The notes beneath the pieces were generated by a model. That model saw nothing but the letters and a program-made list of their open reading frames with translations, had not been told where the DNA came from and did not search any database. This document shows positions 36,159 to 44,604 of a DNA stretch of 64,000 bases, in pieces. How positions within the stretch are numbered: the stretch's first letter is position 1; every line of letters starts with the position of its first letter. The stretch is from Thermomonospora echinospora (GTDB lineage: Bacteria; Actinomycetota; Actinomycetes; Streptosporangiales; Streptosporangiaceae), in the NCBI RefSeq assembly GCF_900108175.1, contig NZ_FNVO01000011.1, positions 124,001-188,000 of the forward strand, given 5' to 3'. The translations under genes were made by a program, and so were the position numbers.

Positions 36159-36590
36159 ATGACCACCGAACAGCACACCCGTCGGACCGTCGAGGAACTG
36201 CTGGACCGGATCGGCGCGGGGGAGCCGGAACGGATCGCCGAGATGTTCGCCGAGCCGGTCGAGTGGGGGTTGAGCTGGCCGGCCGAGGGCCATCCGGCGC
36301 TGCCGTGGATCCGGCCCCGTTCCAACAGGGCCGATGTCGCCGATCATTTCCGCCAGTTGGACGACTTTCACGTGCGGGAGAAGAACGGCACGACGGTGGA
36401 CCGGATTCTCGTGGACGGGGCGGACGCGGTGGTGCTCGGCCGGATCGTCCAGACGGTCAAGGCCACGGGACGGGAGTACGCCTCTCCCGTCGCGCTGCAT
36501 CTGACGGTCGAGAACGGCCTGATCAGCCGCTACCACATCTATGAGGACAGCCTCACGATCGCCGAGGCGCTCACCGCCGGTCCCCGGTGA
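36159..36590 (+). CDS. SnoaL/NTF2-like protein
   Basis: 143 residues. The cone-shaped NTF2 fold is suggested by VEELLDRIGAGEPERIAEMFAEPVEWGLSW at the start, then RADVADHFRQLDDFHVREKNGTTVDRIL, VLGRIVQTVKATGREYASPVALHLTVENGLISRYHIYED. Such proteins are small cyclases, hydrolases or ligand binders. Nothing here fixes the function. GAGAGGA precedes the ATG by about 5 nt. Confidence 0.78.
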   Translation: MTTEQHTRRTVEELLDRIGAGEPERIAEMFAEPVEWGLSWPAEGHPALPWIRPRSNRADVADHFRQLDDFHVREKNGTTVDRILVDGADAVVLGRIVQTVKATGREYASPVALHLTVENGLISRYHIYEDSLTIAEALTAGPR

Positions 36591-36609
36591 GGTGACACGG
36601 CCGCCCACC

Positions 36610-36735
36610 ATGGCCGAGGGTCTCGCGGTCGCCGTCCGCGCGCACCTGCTCGACATGGCGGGCGACGGGCGGGCGGCGCGCGCCCAGGACGAACTGGCCG
36701 TCCGCCGCACCCTCAGCATCCCCGAACGCCACTAA
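36610..36735 (+). CDS. Possible small ORF, 41 residues
   Basis: The frame begins MAEGLAVAVRAHLLDMAGDG and ends RRTLSIPERH. Codon use is typical of the genome and a strong terminator-like hairpin follows at 36771-36794, which suggests transcription through it. It lacks a clear Shine-Dalgarno and could be a remnant of a larger gene or the 3' UTR of the NTF2-like gene. Confidence 0.25.
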   Translation: MAEGLAVAVRAHLLDMAGDGRAARAQDELAVRRTLSIPERH

Positions 36736-36770
36736 CTGGAGTCCCGCGCCGCCCGGGGCGCGCTCTAGGA

Positions 36771-36794
36771 CACCGGTCCCTTGTGGGACCGGTG
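36771..36794 (+). terminator. Terminator hairpin upstream of the GIDE-like gene
   Basis: CACCGGTCCC (36771-36780), loop TTGT, GGGACCGGTG (36785-36794): a perfect 10-bp stem. It separates the NTF2-like gene from the gene at 36842. Confidence 0.65.
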
Positions 36795-36841
36795 CCCCTC
36801 GCCGAGGGTCGGAGTTGTTCTCCGGCGGAGGTGAGGGCTTC

Positions 36842-37540
36842 ATGTACATCCTGGTGGCCATTTTCGCGGCGGTTTTCCTGGCGGTCGGCTGGGTGGGGCG
36901 GATGCAGTACACCGCGATGCTCCGCACGGTCACCCTCACCTGCGCCCAACTGACCGTGCAGGCGCCCTTCTCGGCCAAGTGCGAGGTGACCGGGACGGTA
37001 CGGGGGCCCGCAGGCCCGATGCTCACCGCCCCGTTCTCCGGGACGCCCTGCGTCTGGTACCGGGTGCGGGCCACCGCCAAGCACCGGACGGGCAGCGACA
37101 ACGAGTTCCACAAGGAGGACTCCGAAGCGCCCTTCGAGGTCTGGGACGGCACCGGCGCCATCGAGGTCTTCCCCGAGGGGAAGAACATCGACGGGACGGT
37201 CAAGAGCTTCGACGCGAAGGTGTCCCCCGGCAACGGGGGCGCGCTGCCGACGCCCGCCTGGAGCCCCGACCAGGACAAGGAGTACCACTACGAGGAGTGG
37301 ACGCTGCCGGTCGGCAGTGCGCTGTACGCGCGGGGCACGGCGATGTTCGACGGCAGGCGGCTGGTCATGCGGGCGCCCGGCGGGCACGGCGACGAATCGG
37401 ACCCCTACATCCTCAGCACCCGATCGGAGAAGCAGTTGCGGCGGCGGGCGCTGGCGTTGATGCTGGTCGGCTACGTCGTGGGCGCGCTGTTGGTCGTCCT
37501 GGCCGGGGTGGTGGCGGTCATCGAGTCCAACGGGGACTGA
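36842..37540 (+). CDS. GIDE/MULAN-like membrane protein
   Basis: 232 residues with a helix at each end (about 2-20 and 198-222). Between them lies a domain like the GIDE region of eukaryotic MULAN E3 ligases: CEVTGTVRGPAGPMLTAPFSGTPCVWYRVRA, KEYHYEEWTLPVGSALYARGTA, SEKQLRRRALALM. There is no RING finger, so it is not a ligase. The domain is thought to face out and bind ligands or partners, but its bacterial function is unknown. GAGG/GAGGG lies upstream of ATG 36842. Its 3' end overlaps the convergent methyltransferase gene by 70 bp. Confidence 0.65.
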   Translation: MYILVAIFAAVFLAVGWVGRMQYTAMLRTVTLTCAQLTVQAPFSAKCEVTGTVRGPAGPMLTAPFSGTPCVWYRVRATAKHRTGSDNEFHKEDSEAPFEVWDGTGAIEVFPEGKNIDGTVKSFDAKVSPGNGGALPTPAWSPDQDKEYHYEEWTLPVGSALYARGTAMFDGRRLVMRAPGGHGDESDPYILSTRSEKQLRRRALALMLVGYVVGALLVVLAGVVAVIESNGD

Positions 37541-38454
37541 GCCGCCGGCCTGGTCGCGATGACGACGGTGGCGTCCAATTCGTCGGAGACGACTACCCGC
37601 GGGGCCAGTCCGCCGCCGGCGATGGCGGCGACGGCCTGCGGCACCTGGCGCTCGCTCGTCTCGAACAGCAGGTGGCCGCCCGGTGTCAGCCACCGCGGCG
37701 CCTCGGCGGCCACCCGCCGCAGGACATCGAGCCCGTCCGCGCCCCCGTCGAGCGCCACCCGCGCTTCGTGCACGCGGGCCTCCGGGGGCAGCAGCCCGAC
37801 CGCCTCGGTGGGGACGTAGGGCACGTTGGCGACCAGGATGTCGATGCGGCCCCGTAGCGCGGTGGGCAACGGCTCGTAGAGGTCGCCTTCGTACACCTGG
37901 CCGCCGACGGCCGCGACGTTGTGACGGGCGCACCGCACCGCCACGGGGTCGATGTCGGCGGCGTGCAACTCGACCCGGCCCAGCGCCGCCGCCAGCGCCA
38001 CGCCCAACGCCCCCGAACCACAGCACAGATCGACGACGACCCGTTCCCGGTCCGAGCCCGACCCCTGACCGCCCGAACCGACGGCCCGGCCGTCACGAAC
38101 GACGCCCTGCCCGGTGGGGGCGGTGGCCTGTCCGGTGGGAGCGGTGCCTTGGCCGGTGGGGGCGGTGGCCTGGTGGGCGAGGGCGGTGGCCTGGTGGATG
38201 AGGAACTCGGTGCGGCGGCGAGGGACGAAGACGCCGGAGTCCACGGCTATGCGCAGGCCGCAGAACTCCGCCCAGCCCAGGACGTGTTCGAGGGGCAGGC
38301 TGGCGACCCGCCGGTCCACCATGGCGTCGAGGTCGGCCGGCGTGCGCGCCGTCCGGATGAGCAGTCGCGCCTCGTCCTCGGCGAAGACGCAGCCGGCGGC
38401 CCGGAGCCTGGTGACGATGGCGGAGTGGGAGGCCGGTGACGGGAGAACTGACAT
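37471..38454 (-). CDS. HemK-like protein N5-glutamine methyltransferase
   Basis: 327 residues. The N-terminal helical domain (about 1-80) and FVPRRRTEFLIHQA lead into a Rossmann methyltransferase: VVVDLCCGSGALGVALAA (SAM loop), ELHAADIDPVA and the catalytic VANVPYVP, where the usual NPPY reads NVPY. HemK/PrmC enzymes methylate the GGQ glutamine of release factors. A primary PrmC would be expected near prfA, so this is probably a paralogue. Residues about 90-118 are an inserted repeat of TAPTGQG-like units encoded by tandem DNA repeats, near the SAM domain. Confidence 0.78.
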   Translation of the reverse strand: MSVLPSPASHSAIVTRLRAAGCVFAEDEARLLIRTARTPADLDAMVDRRVASLPLEHVLGWAEFCGLRIAVDSGVFVPRRRTEFLIHQATALAHQATAPTGQGTAPTGQATAPTGQGVVRDGRAVGSGGQGSGSDRERVVVDLCCGSGALGVALAAALGRVELHAADIDPVAVRCARHNVAAVGGQVYEGDLYEPLPTALRGRIDILVANVPYVPTEAVGLLPPEARVHEARVALDGGADGLDVLRRVAAEAPRWLTPGGHLLFETSERQVPQAVAAIAGGGLAPRVVVSDELDATVVIATRPAAQSPLDSMTATTPARTTNSAPTT

Positions 38455-38633
38455 GCGAGCCCTTCGGGATGCCGTTGGGCGCTCCCCGGCCGCTATGTCG
38501 GGCGGACCGTACGGCCGTGGGAGGGGAGCACCCGGTCTGATCTGGCGTTGACGGGTCTCACCTCCTCGGTCGTCCACTGCTGGGAACGGCAACCCTACCG
38601 GACCGGGCGTCGGCGTACGCACTGTGACCGGCT

Positions 38634-38661
38634 GCCGCGCCCCGGCCGGGCGGGGCGCGGC
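38634..38661 (-). terminator. Terminator after the acyl-CoA synthetase gene
   Basis: GCCGCGCCCCG (38634-38644) pairs perfectly with CGGGGCGCGGC (38651-38661) across a 6-nt loop, 11 nt beyond the stop of the leftward acyl-CoA synthetase gene. Confidence 0.7.
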
Positions 38662-38672
38662 GGTTCGACGGA

Positions 38673-40235
38673 TCAGTGGACGGCGCGGTCCTGGCCCTCC
38701 CAGTAGGGCTCGCGGAGTTCGCGCTTGAGGACCTTGCCGGTGGGGTTGCGGGGGATGGCGTCGGTGAAGTCGACCGAGGTGGGGCACTTGAAGTGGGCCA
38801 GCCGTTCGCGGCAGTAGTCGATGAGCTGCTGCTCGGTGACCTCGCCGGTTTTGACCACGACGGCCTTGGGGGTCTCCCCCCAGCGGTCACTGGGCACGCC
38901 GATGACCGCGCAGTCGGCCACCTCGGGATGGCTCATCAGGACGTTCTCCACCTCGGCCGGGTAGATGTTCTCCCCGCCGGAGATGATCATGTCCTTGACC
39001 CGGTCGTGGATGTAGAGGTAGCCGTCGGCGTCCAGGTAGCCGGCGTCGCCGGTGCGGAACCAGCCGCCGTCCAGCAGCGCCGCCTGGGTGGCCTCGGGCA
39101 GGCCCCAGTAGCCCAGCATGTTCTGCGGGGACCGCACCAGGATCTCGCCGACCTGCCCGGTGGGCACCTCCTCCAGGGTGGCCGGGTCGGCGATCTTGAT
39201 CTCGGTGCCCTCGTTGGGCAGGCCCGCGCTGGCCAGCCGGTGCACGTTCGGCCCGTCCGGGTCGTGGTCCTCCGGCGGCAGCGCGGTGATCGCGCCGGTG
39301 GTCTCGGTGAGGCCGTACACCTGGTGGAACGCGGTGTGCGGCAGCAGCTTCAGAGCGCCGCGCAACACCTCCTGGCTGATCGGGGACGCCCCGTACAGCA
39401 GCACCTGCAGGCTGGACAGGTCGCACTCGGCGACCTCCGGCATGCTCTGCCAGAACAGCAGCAGCACCGGCACCAGGAACAGGTGGGTGACCCGGCGCCG
39501 CTCGATGTCGCGGGCGATGCCGAGCGGGTCGGGCTCGCGGGAGACGACCCCGGTGATGCCGTCGAACACCACGGCGACGCTGAGCGCGTTGCCGGCGATG
39601 TGGTACATCGGCATCGCGATCATCAGCCGGGTGTGCTCGTCCATGTCCCACGCCTCGCGGGTGCGGGGCAGGATCGCCAGGAAGTTGTCGTGGGTGAGCA
39701 TGACCCCCTTGGGCCGCCCGGTGGTGCCCGAGGAGTACAACTGCACGAACACGTCGGAGGTGGCCGCCTCGTGTTGGGGCGGGGTGGGCTCGTGGGAACC
39801 GATCCAGTCGGCGTAGTCCAGCCGGGGCGCGGCCGTGCCCTCCCCGTCGATCACCACCAGGTGGGTCGTGTGCTCCAGGTCGCCGGCCACGGTGTCCAGC
39901 ACGCCGGTGAACTCGGGGCCGACGATGAACACCTTGGCGCGGGCGTTGTTGACGATGTAGGCGACCTCGGGCGGGGCCAGCCGGTAGTTGACCGGCACCT
40001 GGACGGCGCCGATCCGGGCCGCGCCGAACATCTGCTCCACGTACTCGATGGAGTTCTTGTCGAGGATGGCGACGCGGTCGCCGGGCCCGACCCCGGCGGC
40101 GTGCAGCGCGGTCGCCACACGATCGACCCGTTCGTCGAACTCACGGTAGGTGATCTCGCGATCACCGTAGTAGTAGGCGATCTTTTCCGGGGTGGCCTGT
40201 GCGCGTTCCCGCAGTACGTCGGTCAGAGCCTTCAT
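38673..40235 (-). CDS. Acyl-CoA synthetase (AMP-forming, FadD-type)
   Basis: 520 residues, the ANL adenylate-forming superfamily. Motifs: YSSGTTGRPKGVMLTH (P-loop, about 177-192), YGLTETTGAI, GDAGYLDADGYLYIHDRVKDMI, ENIYPAEVENVL, and near the C-terminus NPTGKVLKREL with the catalytic Lys. It activates a fatty or other carboxylic acid as acyl-AMP and then acyl-CoA. The substrate is not predictable by eye; chain-length pocket residues would need modelling. ATG 40235 follows a GGGG-type Shine-Dalgarno. It is monocistronic. Confidence 0.88.
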   Translation of the reverse strand: MKALTDVLRERAQATPEKIAYYYGDREITYREFDERVDRVATALHAAGVGPGDRVAILDKNSIEYVEQMFGAARIGAVQVPVNYRLAPPEVAYIVNNARAKVFIVGPEFTGVLDTVAGDLEHTTHLVVIDGEGTAAPRLDYADWIGSHEPTPPQHEAATSDVFVQLYSSGTTGRPKGVMLTHDNFLAILPRTREAWDMDEHTRLMIAMPMYHIAGNALSVAVVFDGITGVVSREPDPLGIARDIERRRVTHLFLVPVLLLFWQSMPEVAECDLSSLQVLLYGASPISQEVLRGALKLLPHTAFHQVYGLTETTGAITALPPEDHDPDGPNVHRLASAGLPNEGTEIKIADPATLEEVPTGQVGEILVRSPQNMLGYWGLPEATQAALLDGGWFRTGDAGYLDADGYLYIHDRVKDMIISGGENIYPAEVENVLMSHPEVADCAVIGVPSDRWGETPKAVVVKTGEVTEQQLIDYCRERLAHFKCPTSVDFTDAIPRNPTGKVLKRELREPYWEGQDRAVH

Positions 40236-40316
40236 GGGTGGGGGTCCCCTTCGCCCGGGTCCGGCGGATGGTGTGCACATCCTGCGCCAGCGGGCACCCG
40301 CGCACAAGCCCCTTGA

Positions 40317-40487
40317 TCATCTCCTTGTGGACGACTTCGCCAGCAGCGTGACGACCAGGACCACCACCGCCCCCAGCAGGGCGATCATGAAGAAGAACTT
40401 CACCGTCGACAGGATCGCGCCGGCCACCGAGGCGATCAGCCAGATGGCGAGCACGATTCCCGCGACCTTCAGCAACAATCCACCCAT
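40317..40487 (-). CDS. Small hydrophobic membrane protein, 56 residues
   Basis: The protein reads MGGLLLKVAGIVLAIWLIAS, a Gly/Ala turn, then FFFMIALLGAVVVLVVTLLA and a basic SSTRR end. Two transmembrane helices form a hairpin. GTGGCGGC precedes the ATG. It lies upstream of the acyl-CoA synthetase gene on the same strand, separated by 81 bp, and resembles the small phage-shock-like or hydrophobic proteins common in actinomycetes. The function is unknown. Confidence 0.6.
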   Translation of the reverse strand: MGGLLLKVAGIVLAIWLIASVAGAILSTVKFFFMIALLGAVVVLVVTLLAKSSTRR

Positions 40488-40692
40488 GCCGCCACGGTAC
40501 GCCGCTCCCGATCAGGCGGCATCCCCCTGGGGGACGATCTGGCCGTGGTCCCCTGCAGCCCGTCACCGTACGTCCGGTGCGGGCTACGGACGGGTCAAGG
40601 CCGTTGTGGCGCCGGACGTACGGCGCCCACGAAGCACGCGCCGATCATCTCGGCGGCGGACGATGCCGGACCCGCCGGCCACCCGGGCGGCT

Positions 40693-41943
40693 CTACAGGA
40701 ACCTGCGGATGGGCGTGACGGAAAGCTCCTTGGCGCGGTGCAGGTGCGAACGCCTCCTCCAGCGCCCCGGGGCGATCCGCTCGCTGACGGCGAAGTCCTT
40801 CTCGAAGTGGCCGTCGAGGGTGGCGGTGAGCTCCCGGTCGATGACGGCGAGCATGATCTCCTCGTCGTGGTCCATCGAACGCCGGTTGAAGTTGGTGGAG
40901 CCGACCAGCGACACGATGCCGTCCATGGTCAGGATCTTGGCGTGCATCATGGTCGGCTGGTACTCCCAGACCCGTACCCCGTCGGCCAGCAGCCGGTCGT
41001 AGTGCTGCCGCCCGGCCAGCAGGCTGACCCGCTTGTCGGCGTGCGGACCGGGCAGCAGGATGTCGACCTCCACCCCGCGCCGGGCGGTGCTCCCCAGCAG
41101 CTCGGTGAAGTAGTCGTCGGGCGCGAAGTAGGCCGTGGCCAGCCGTACCCGATGCTGCGCCGACTCCAGGACGACCCGCATCAGGGTCTGCATGTCCTGC
41201 CAGCCGATGCTGGCCGAGCCGCGGACCACCTGCACGACCGCGTCCCCGGCGGACTCGTGCGGGGTGAAGCGGTCCCGGTCGTCGAAGAGCTCGTCGTGGC
41301 ACTCGGCCCAGCCCTGGGCGAACGCGGCGGCGATGCCGTCCACCGCGGGCCCGCGGACCTGGACGTGGGTGTCCCGCCATTCGTGCTCGTTGCGGGCGTC
41401 ACCGCACCATTCCTCGGCGATGCCGACCCCGCCGGTATAGGCGACGGTCTCGTCCACCACCAGGACCTTGCGGTGGCAGCGGTGGTTCTGCTTGAACGGC
41501 GACAGCAGCAGGGGCTTGCGGAACCAGGCCACCGTGACGCCGGACTCGCTCATGTCGTCCAGCAGGTCGTGCTCGATCGGGTGGCAGCCGATGCCGTCCA
41601 GCAGCAGCCGTACGCGCACCCCCGCCTTGGCGCGCTCGCACAGCGCGGCGGCGAACCGGCGGGCGATGTCGCCGCGCCAGTACACGTAGGTCATCATGTC
41701 GATGGTGCGTTCGGCGGAGCGGATGCTCTCCAGCATGGCCGGAAAGATCTCGTCGCCGTTGCGCAGCGGGAGCAGCGTGTTTCCCTCGGTCGCCGCGATC
41801 CCGATCAGCCGCTCCAGGCGGCGGCGTATTCGCTGCTCGTCCGGCTCCGCCTGCGCGGCGGGGGCCTCGTCGGCGGGTGCGGCGTCGGCCAGTGCGGCGT
41901 CGGCCGGGGAGCCGCAGCGAGGGCCAGGGACAAAGGGGGGCAC
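40693..41943 (-). CDS. Phospholipase D / cardiolipin synthase-like protein
   Basis: 416 residues from GTG 41943 (GGAAG 4 nt upstream). Both HKD motifs are present: HRKVLVVDE with YTGGVGIAEEW, and MHAKILTMDG with VGSTNFNRRSMDHDEE. This is the bacterial cardiolipin synthase/PLD arrangement. No N-terminal membrane helices are seen, so it may be a soluble or peripheral phosphatidyltransferase. A longer ATG-initiated form from 42075 is possible but would overlap the small membrane gene upstream. The two may form an operon. Confidence 0.85.
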   Translation of the reverse strand: MPPFVPGPRCGSPADAALADAAPADEAPAAQAEPDEQRIRRRLERLIGIAATEGNTLLPLRNGDEIFPAMLESIRSAERTIDMMTYVYWRGDIARRFAAALCERAKAGVRVRLLLDGIGCHPIEHDLLDDMSESGVTVAWFRKPLLLSPFKQNHRCHRKVLVVDETVAYTGGVGIAEEWCGDARNEHEWRDTHVQVRGPAVDGIAAAFAQGWAECHDELFDDRDRFTPHESAGDAVVQVVRGSASIGWQDMQTLMRVVLESAQHRVRLATAYFAPDDYFTELLGSTARRGVEVDILLPGPHADKRVSLLAGRQHYDRLLADGVRVWEYQPTMMHAKILTMDGIVSLVGSTNFNRRSMDHDEEIMLAVIDRELTATLDGHFEKDFAVSERIAPGRWRRRSHLHRAKELSVTPIRRFL

Positions 41944-42055
41944 TGGTCTTCCTGTCTCCGTCGGGGTCCGGGTCAGGTGATGCCCAGGCCACGGCGGCCG
42001 TGCGTCCGTCGTCGGACGGGACGCCGCCCGGTGACCGGGGTGGGCCGGCGTTCCG

Positions 42056-42298
42056 TCAGAAGGGGAGCCGGCCACGGGCGCGGCGTCCGGCCCGTCCGCT
42101 GCGGCCCACGGCCCGCGACGAGTTCCGGAACGGCTTGCTCAGCAGCCGCCCGAGACCGCCGGGCGCCGACCCTCCTGCCCGCGACCCTGCCCCGAACGCG
42201 CGCTGCGCACCGCGCTGCGGGTGACGCGAGAGTCGCGGCAGCAGGAACGCCAGGACGAGCAGTACCGCGCACAACGCGATGACACCTGCGATGGCCAT
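42056..42298 (-). CDS. Small membrane protein next to phospholipase D (DUF6411-like)
   Basis: 80 residues: one helix MAIAGVIALCAVLLVLAFLLP, then RLSRHPQRGAQRAFGAGSRA and a basic, Ser/Gly-rich tail (RAVGRSGRAGRRARG). I believe this matches a small actinobacterial family, DUF6411, often beside PLD genes. AGGAG lies about 8 nt before the ATG. The positive tail could contact anionic phospholipid, consistent with the PLD neighbour, but this is inference. Confidence 0.65.
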   Translation of the reverse strand: MAIAGVIALCAVLLVLAFLLPRLSRHPQRGAQRAFGAGSRAGGSAPGGLGRLLSKPFRNSSRAVGRSGRAGRRARGRLPF

Positions 42299-42651
42299 GA
42301 GAAAACTCCTTATCTTTACCGAAGTCCGACCCTCGTTTACCCCTGCCTTTGCAAGCCATGCACTCATGCGGTGCCACGTGCGCGTTCCGAGGATCGGACG
42401 GCCGGGCGGCCTGGCGTGGGAGGCGCCGGTCACAGGACACGGCGGGGCGGTTCACGTACGTCCTGACCAGCGATGACGACAGAGACAGAGCACTGGGAAG
42501 CACGCCGAAGCGGCTATGGGGGTGTCACCGGAAAAAGGGACTTTGGTCACCCGGCCGATGGCGGCGCCCCGGCGCGGGCGGTACGGGGGCTTTCCCCCCG
42601 AGGCGACGACTCGGCACACTCCTGATGATCGATGCGTCGGGAGGACCCGTC
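42299..42651. other. Divergent intergenic region, no gene seen
   Basis: 350 bp between the leftward small membrane gene and the rightward repeat protein. Frames are open but contain no supported start. An A/T-richer part at 42300-42345 is the likely promoter of the leftward gene. Confidence 0.4.
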
Positions 42652-44568
42652 ATGACCGTTGGGGAGCCGGACGAGTGCGAGCGTCGCATCGTGGCGGCGG
42701 TGCTGGCCGGGACGCCGGTCGATCTGCGCGCCGGCGACCCCGGGCAGGACGATCCGGCGCACGGCGCCGCCTGGGACGCCACCCGCACCGTGCGCGCCGA
42801 ACTGCTGGTCGAGCTGCTCACCGCGGAGCCGGACGACGGGCGTCCGCGGCCGGTCAGGATCCGCGGCGCCCGCATCACCGGCCGGCTCGACCTGGAGGCG
42901 TGCGCCATCGTCCGCCCGCTGCTGCTGGACGGCTGCCACCTGGAGGAACCGGTCCGCCTCGACGAGGCCACCGCCCCGACGATCCGCCTGCCCGGCTGCC
43001 ATCTGCCGGGCCTGTCCGCCCAGCAGTTGCACACCACCGGCAACCTGGAGCTCAACGACGGCTTCACCGCGTACGGGACGGTCGATCTCCTCGGCGCCCG
43101 CATCGGAGGCAAGCTCTCCCTCAGCGGAGCCCGGCTGTCCGACCCCGGCGGGCGGGCGTTGAACGCCGACCGGCTCACCGCTGGCCAGGGCGTGTTCGGC
43201 CGGGACGGCTTCACCGCCGACGGCGAGGTACGCCTGCTCGGCGCCCGCATCGACGGCCGGCTCGACCTGAACGGGGCCCGGCTGTCCAACCCCGGCGGGA
43301 CCGCGTTGCAGGCCAACGGCATCAGCGTGGGAGACCACATGCTCTGCTCGGACGGGTTCCGCGCCGAAGGCAGGCTCAGCCTGGCCGGCGCCCGCCTCCC
43401 CCACCTCGACCTGTCGGGAGCCGCACTGTCCGCTCCGGGCGGGCAGGCGCTGAACGGATACGGCCTCATCGTCGACCGGGATCTGCTCTGCCATGACGGC
43501 TTCACCGCCGACGGGGAGACCTGCCTGGCCGGCGCCCAGGTCAACGGCCGGATCCGGTTCGACGCGGCGGCCCTGTCCCATCCCGGCGGGCAGGCGCTGC
43601 AGGCCAATGCGATCACTGTCGGCCAGTCGCTGTTCTGCCGGGACGGGTTCACCGCCGAGGGGGAGGTCCACCTCATCGGCGCCCGGATCGGCGGTGTCTG
43701 CGACTTCGAAGGCGCCCGGCTGTCCAATCCCGGTGGCCGCGCCCTGTACGCCGTGCGGCTCCGCGTCGACGGTGATCTGCTGTGCCGGAACGGCTTCACC
43801 GCCGAGGGCCAGGTCCAGTTGTCCGGCGCCGTCGTCGGCGGCCAGGTCGAGCTGACCGGGGCCCGGCTGTCCAACCCCGGCCATCAGGCCCTGGACCTGG
43901 GGGCCGCGACCGCCGCCGCGCTGCTCCTGCTGCCGAGCCGGCCGCCGGACGGGATCGTGAACCTCACCGACGCCCGGGTCGGCGTCTTCGAAGACGACCT
44001 GGCGACCTGGCCCGCCACGATCCGCCTCCGGGGGTTCGTCTACGACACCCTCGCCAACGACGGGGCCGACGTGCGTGAGCGGCTGCGCCGGCTGAGCCGC
44101 CAACCCGGCGGCTACACCCCCCGCGTCTACGACCAGCTCGCCTCCGCCTACCGGCGGGCCGGACGGGAAGAGGCCGCCCGTCAGGTGGCGATCGCCAAGC
44201 AATGGCACCGGCGCACGGTGCTCGGCCCCGCCGGCAAACTGGCCAACTGGCTGCTGTACCTGACCGTCGGCTACGGCTACCGCACCCGGCTCGCCGCCGT
44301 GTGGCTGGCCGGGCTGCTCGCTATGGGGACCTGGGTGTTCGCCCAGGCGCACCCGCGCCACATGACCCGCGCCGACCCGAACGGCCCCGCCTTCCACGCC
44401 GCCGCCTACACGCTGGACGTCCTGCTGCCCATCATCGACCTGGGCCAGCAGAAGGCCTGGCAGCCCCACGGCGCGGCCACGTACTGGTCCTGGGCACTCA
44501 TCGCGGCCGGCTGGGTGCTCACCACCGCCGTCGTCGCCGGGCTGACGGGGGTCGTCAAACGCGACTAG
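42652..44568 (+). CDS. Beta-helix-like repeat protein with C-terminal membrane domain
   Basis: 638 residues. About eight imperfect repeats of 35-45 residues fill about 55-440, each like DGFTAEGEVxLxGARIGG then LxGARLSNPGGxAL, a pattern expected to fold as a right-handed beta helix related to pentapeptide repeats. After them come a helical region (about 470-520, YDQLASAYRRAGREEAARQVAIAKQWHRR), then two or three transmembrane helices (about 525-630). Homologues in actinomycetes are often labelled oxidoreductase without good reason. GGGAGGA places the start at ATG 42652. The function is unknown. Confidence 0.72.
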   Translation: MTVGEPDECERRIVAAVLAGTPVDLRAGDPGQDDPAHGAAWDATRTVRAELLVELLTAEPDDGRPRPVRIRGARITGRLDLEACAIVRPLLLDGCHLEEPVRLDEATAPTIRLPGCHLPGLSAQQLHTTGNLELNDGFTAYGTVDLLGARIGGKLSLSGARLSDPGGRALNADRLTAGQGVFGRDGFTADGEVRLLGARIDGRLDLNGARLSNPGGTALQANGISVGDHMLCSDGFRAEGRLSLAGARLPHLDLSGAALSAPGGQALNGYGLIVDRDLLCHDGFTADGETCLAGAQVNGRIRFDAAALSHPGGQALQANAITVGQSLFCRDGFTAEGEVHLIGARIGGVCDFEGARLSNPGGRALYAVRLRVDGDLLCRNGFTAEGQVQLSGAVVGGQVELTGARLSNPGHQALDLGAATAAALLLLPSRPPDGIVNLTDARVGVFEDDLATWPATIRLRGFVYDTLANDGADVRERLRRLSRQPGGYTPRVYDQLASAYRRAGREEAARQVAIAKQWHRRTVLGPAGKLANWLLYLTVGYGYRTRLAAVWLAGLLAMGTWVFAQAHPRHMTRADPNGPAFHAAAYTLDVLLPIIDLGQQKAWQPHGAATYWSWALIAAGWVLTTAVVAGLTGVVKRD

Positions 44569-44576
44569 CGCGGCGT

Positions 44577-44599
44577 CCGCCGAGGTTCGGCGGGCTTTT
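44577..44599. terminator. Rho-independent terminator between convergent genes
   Basis: CCGCCGA (44577-44583), loop GGT, TCGGCGG (44587-44593), then GC and a run of four T. It is one of the few hairpins here with a U-tract, and it lies between genes ending at 44568 and 44605. Confidence 0.78.
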
Positions 44600-44604
44600 C
44601 GTGT

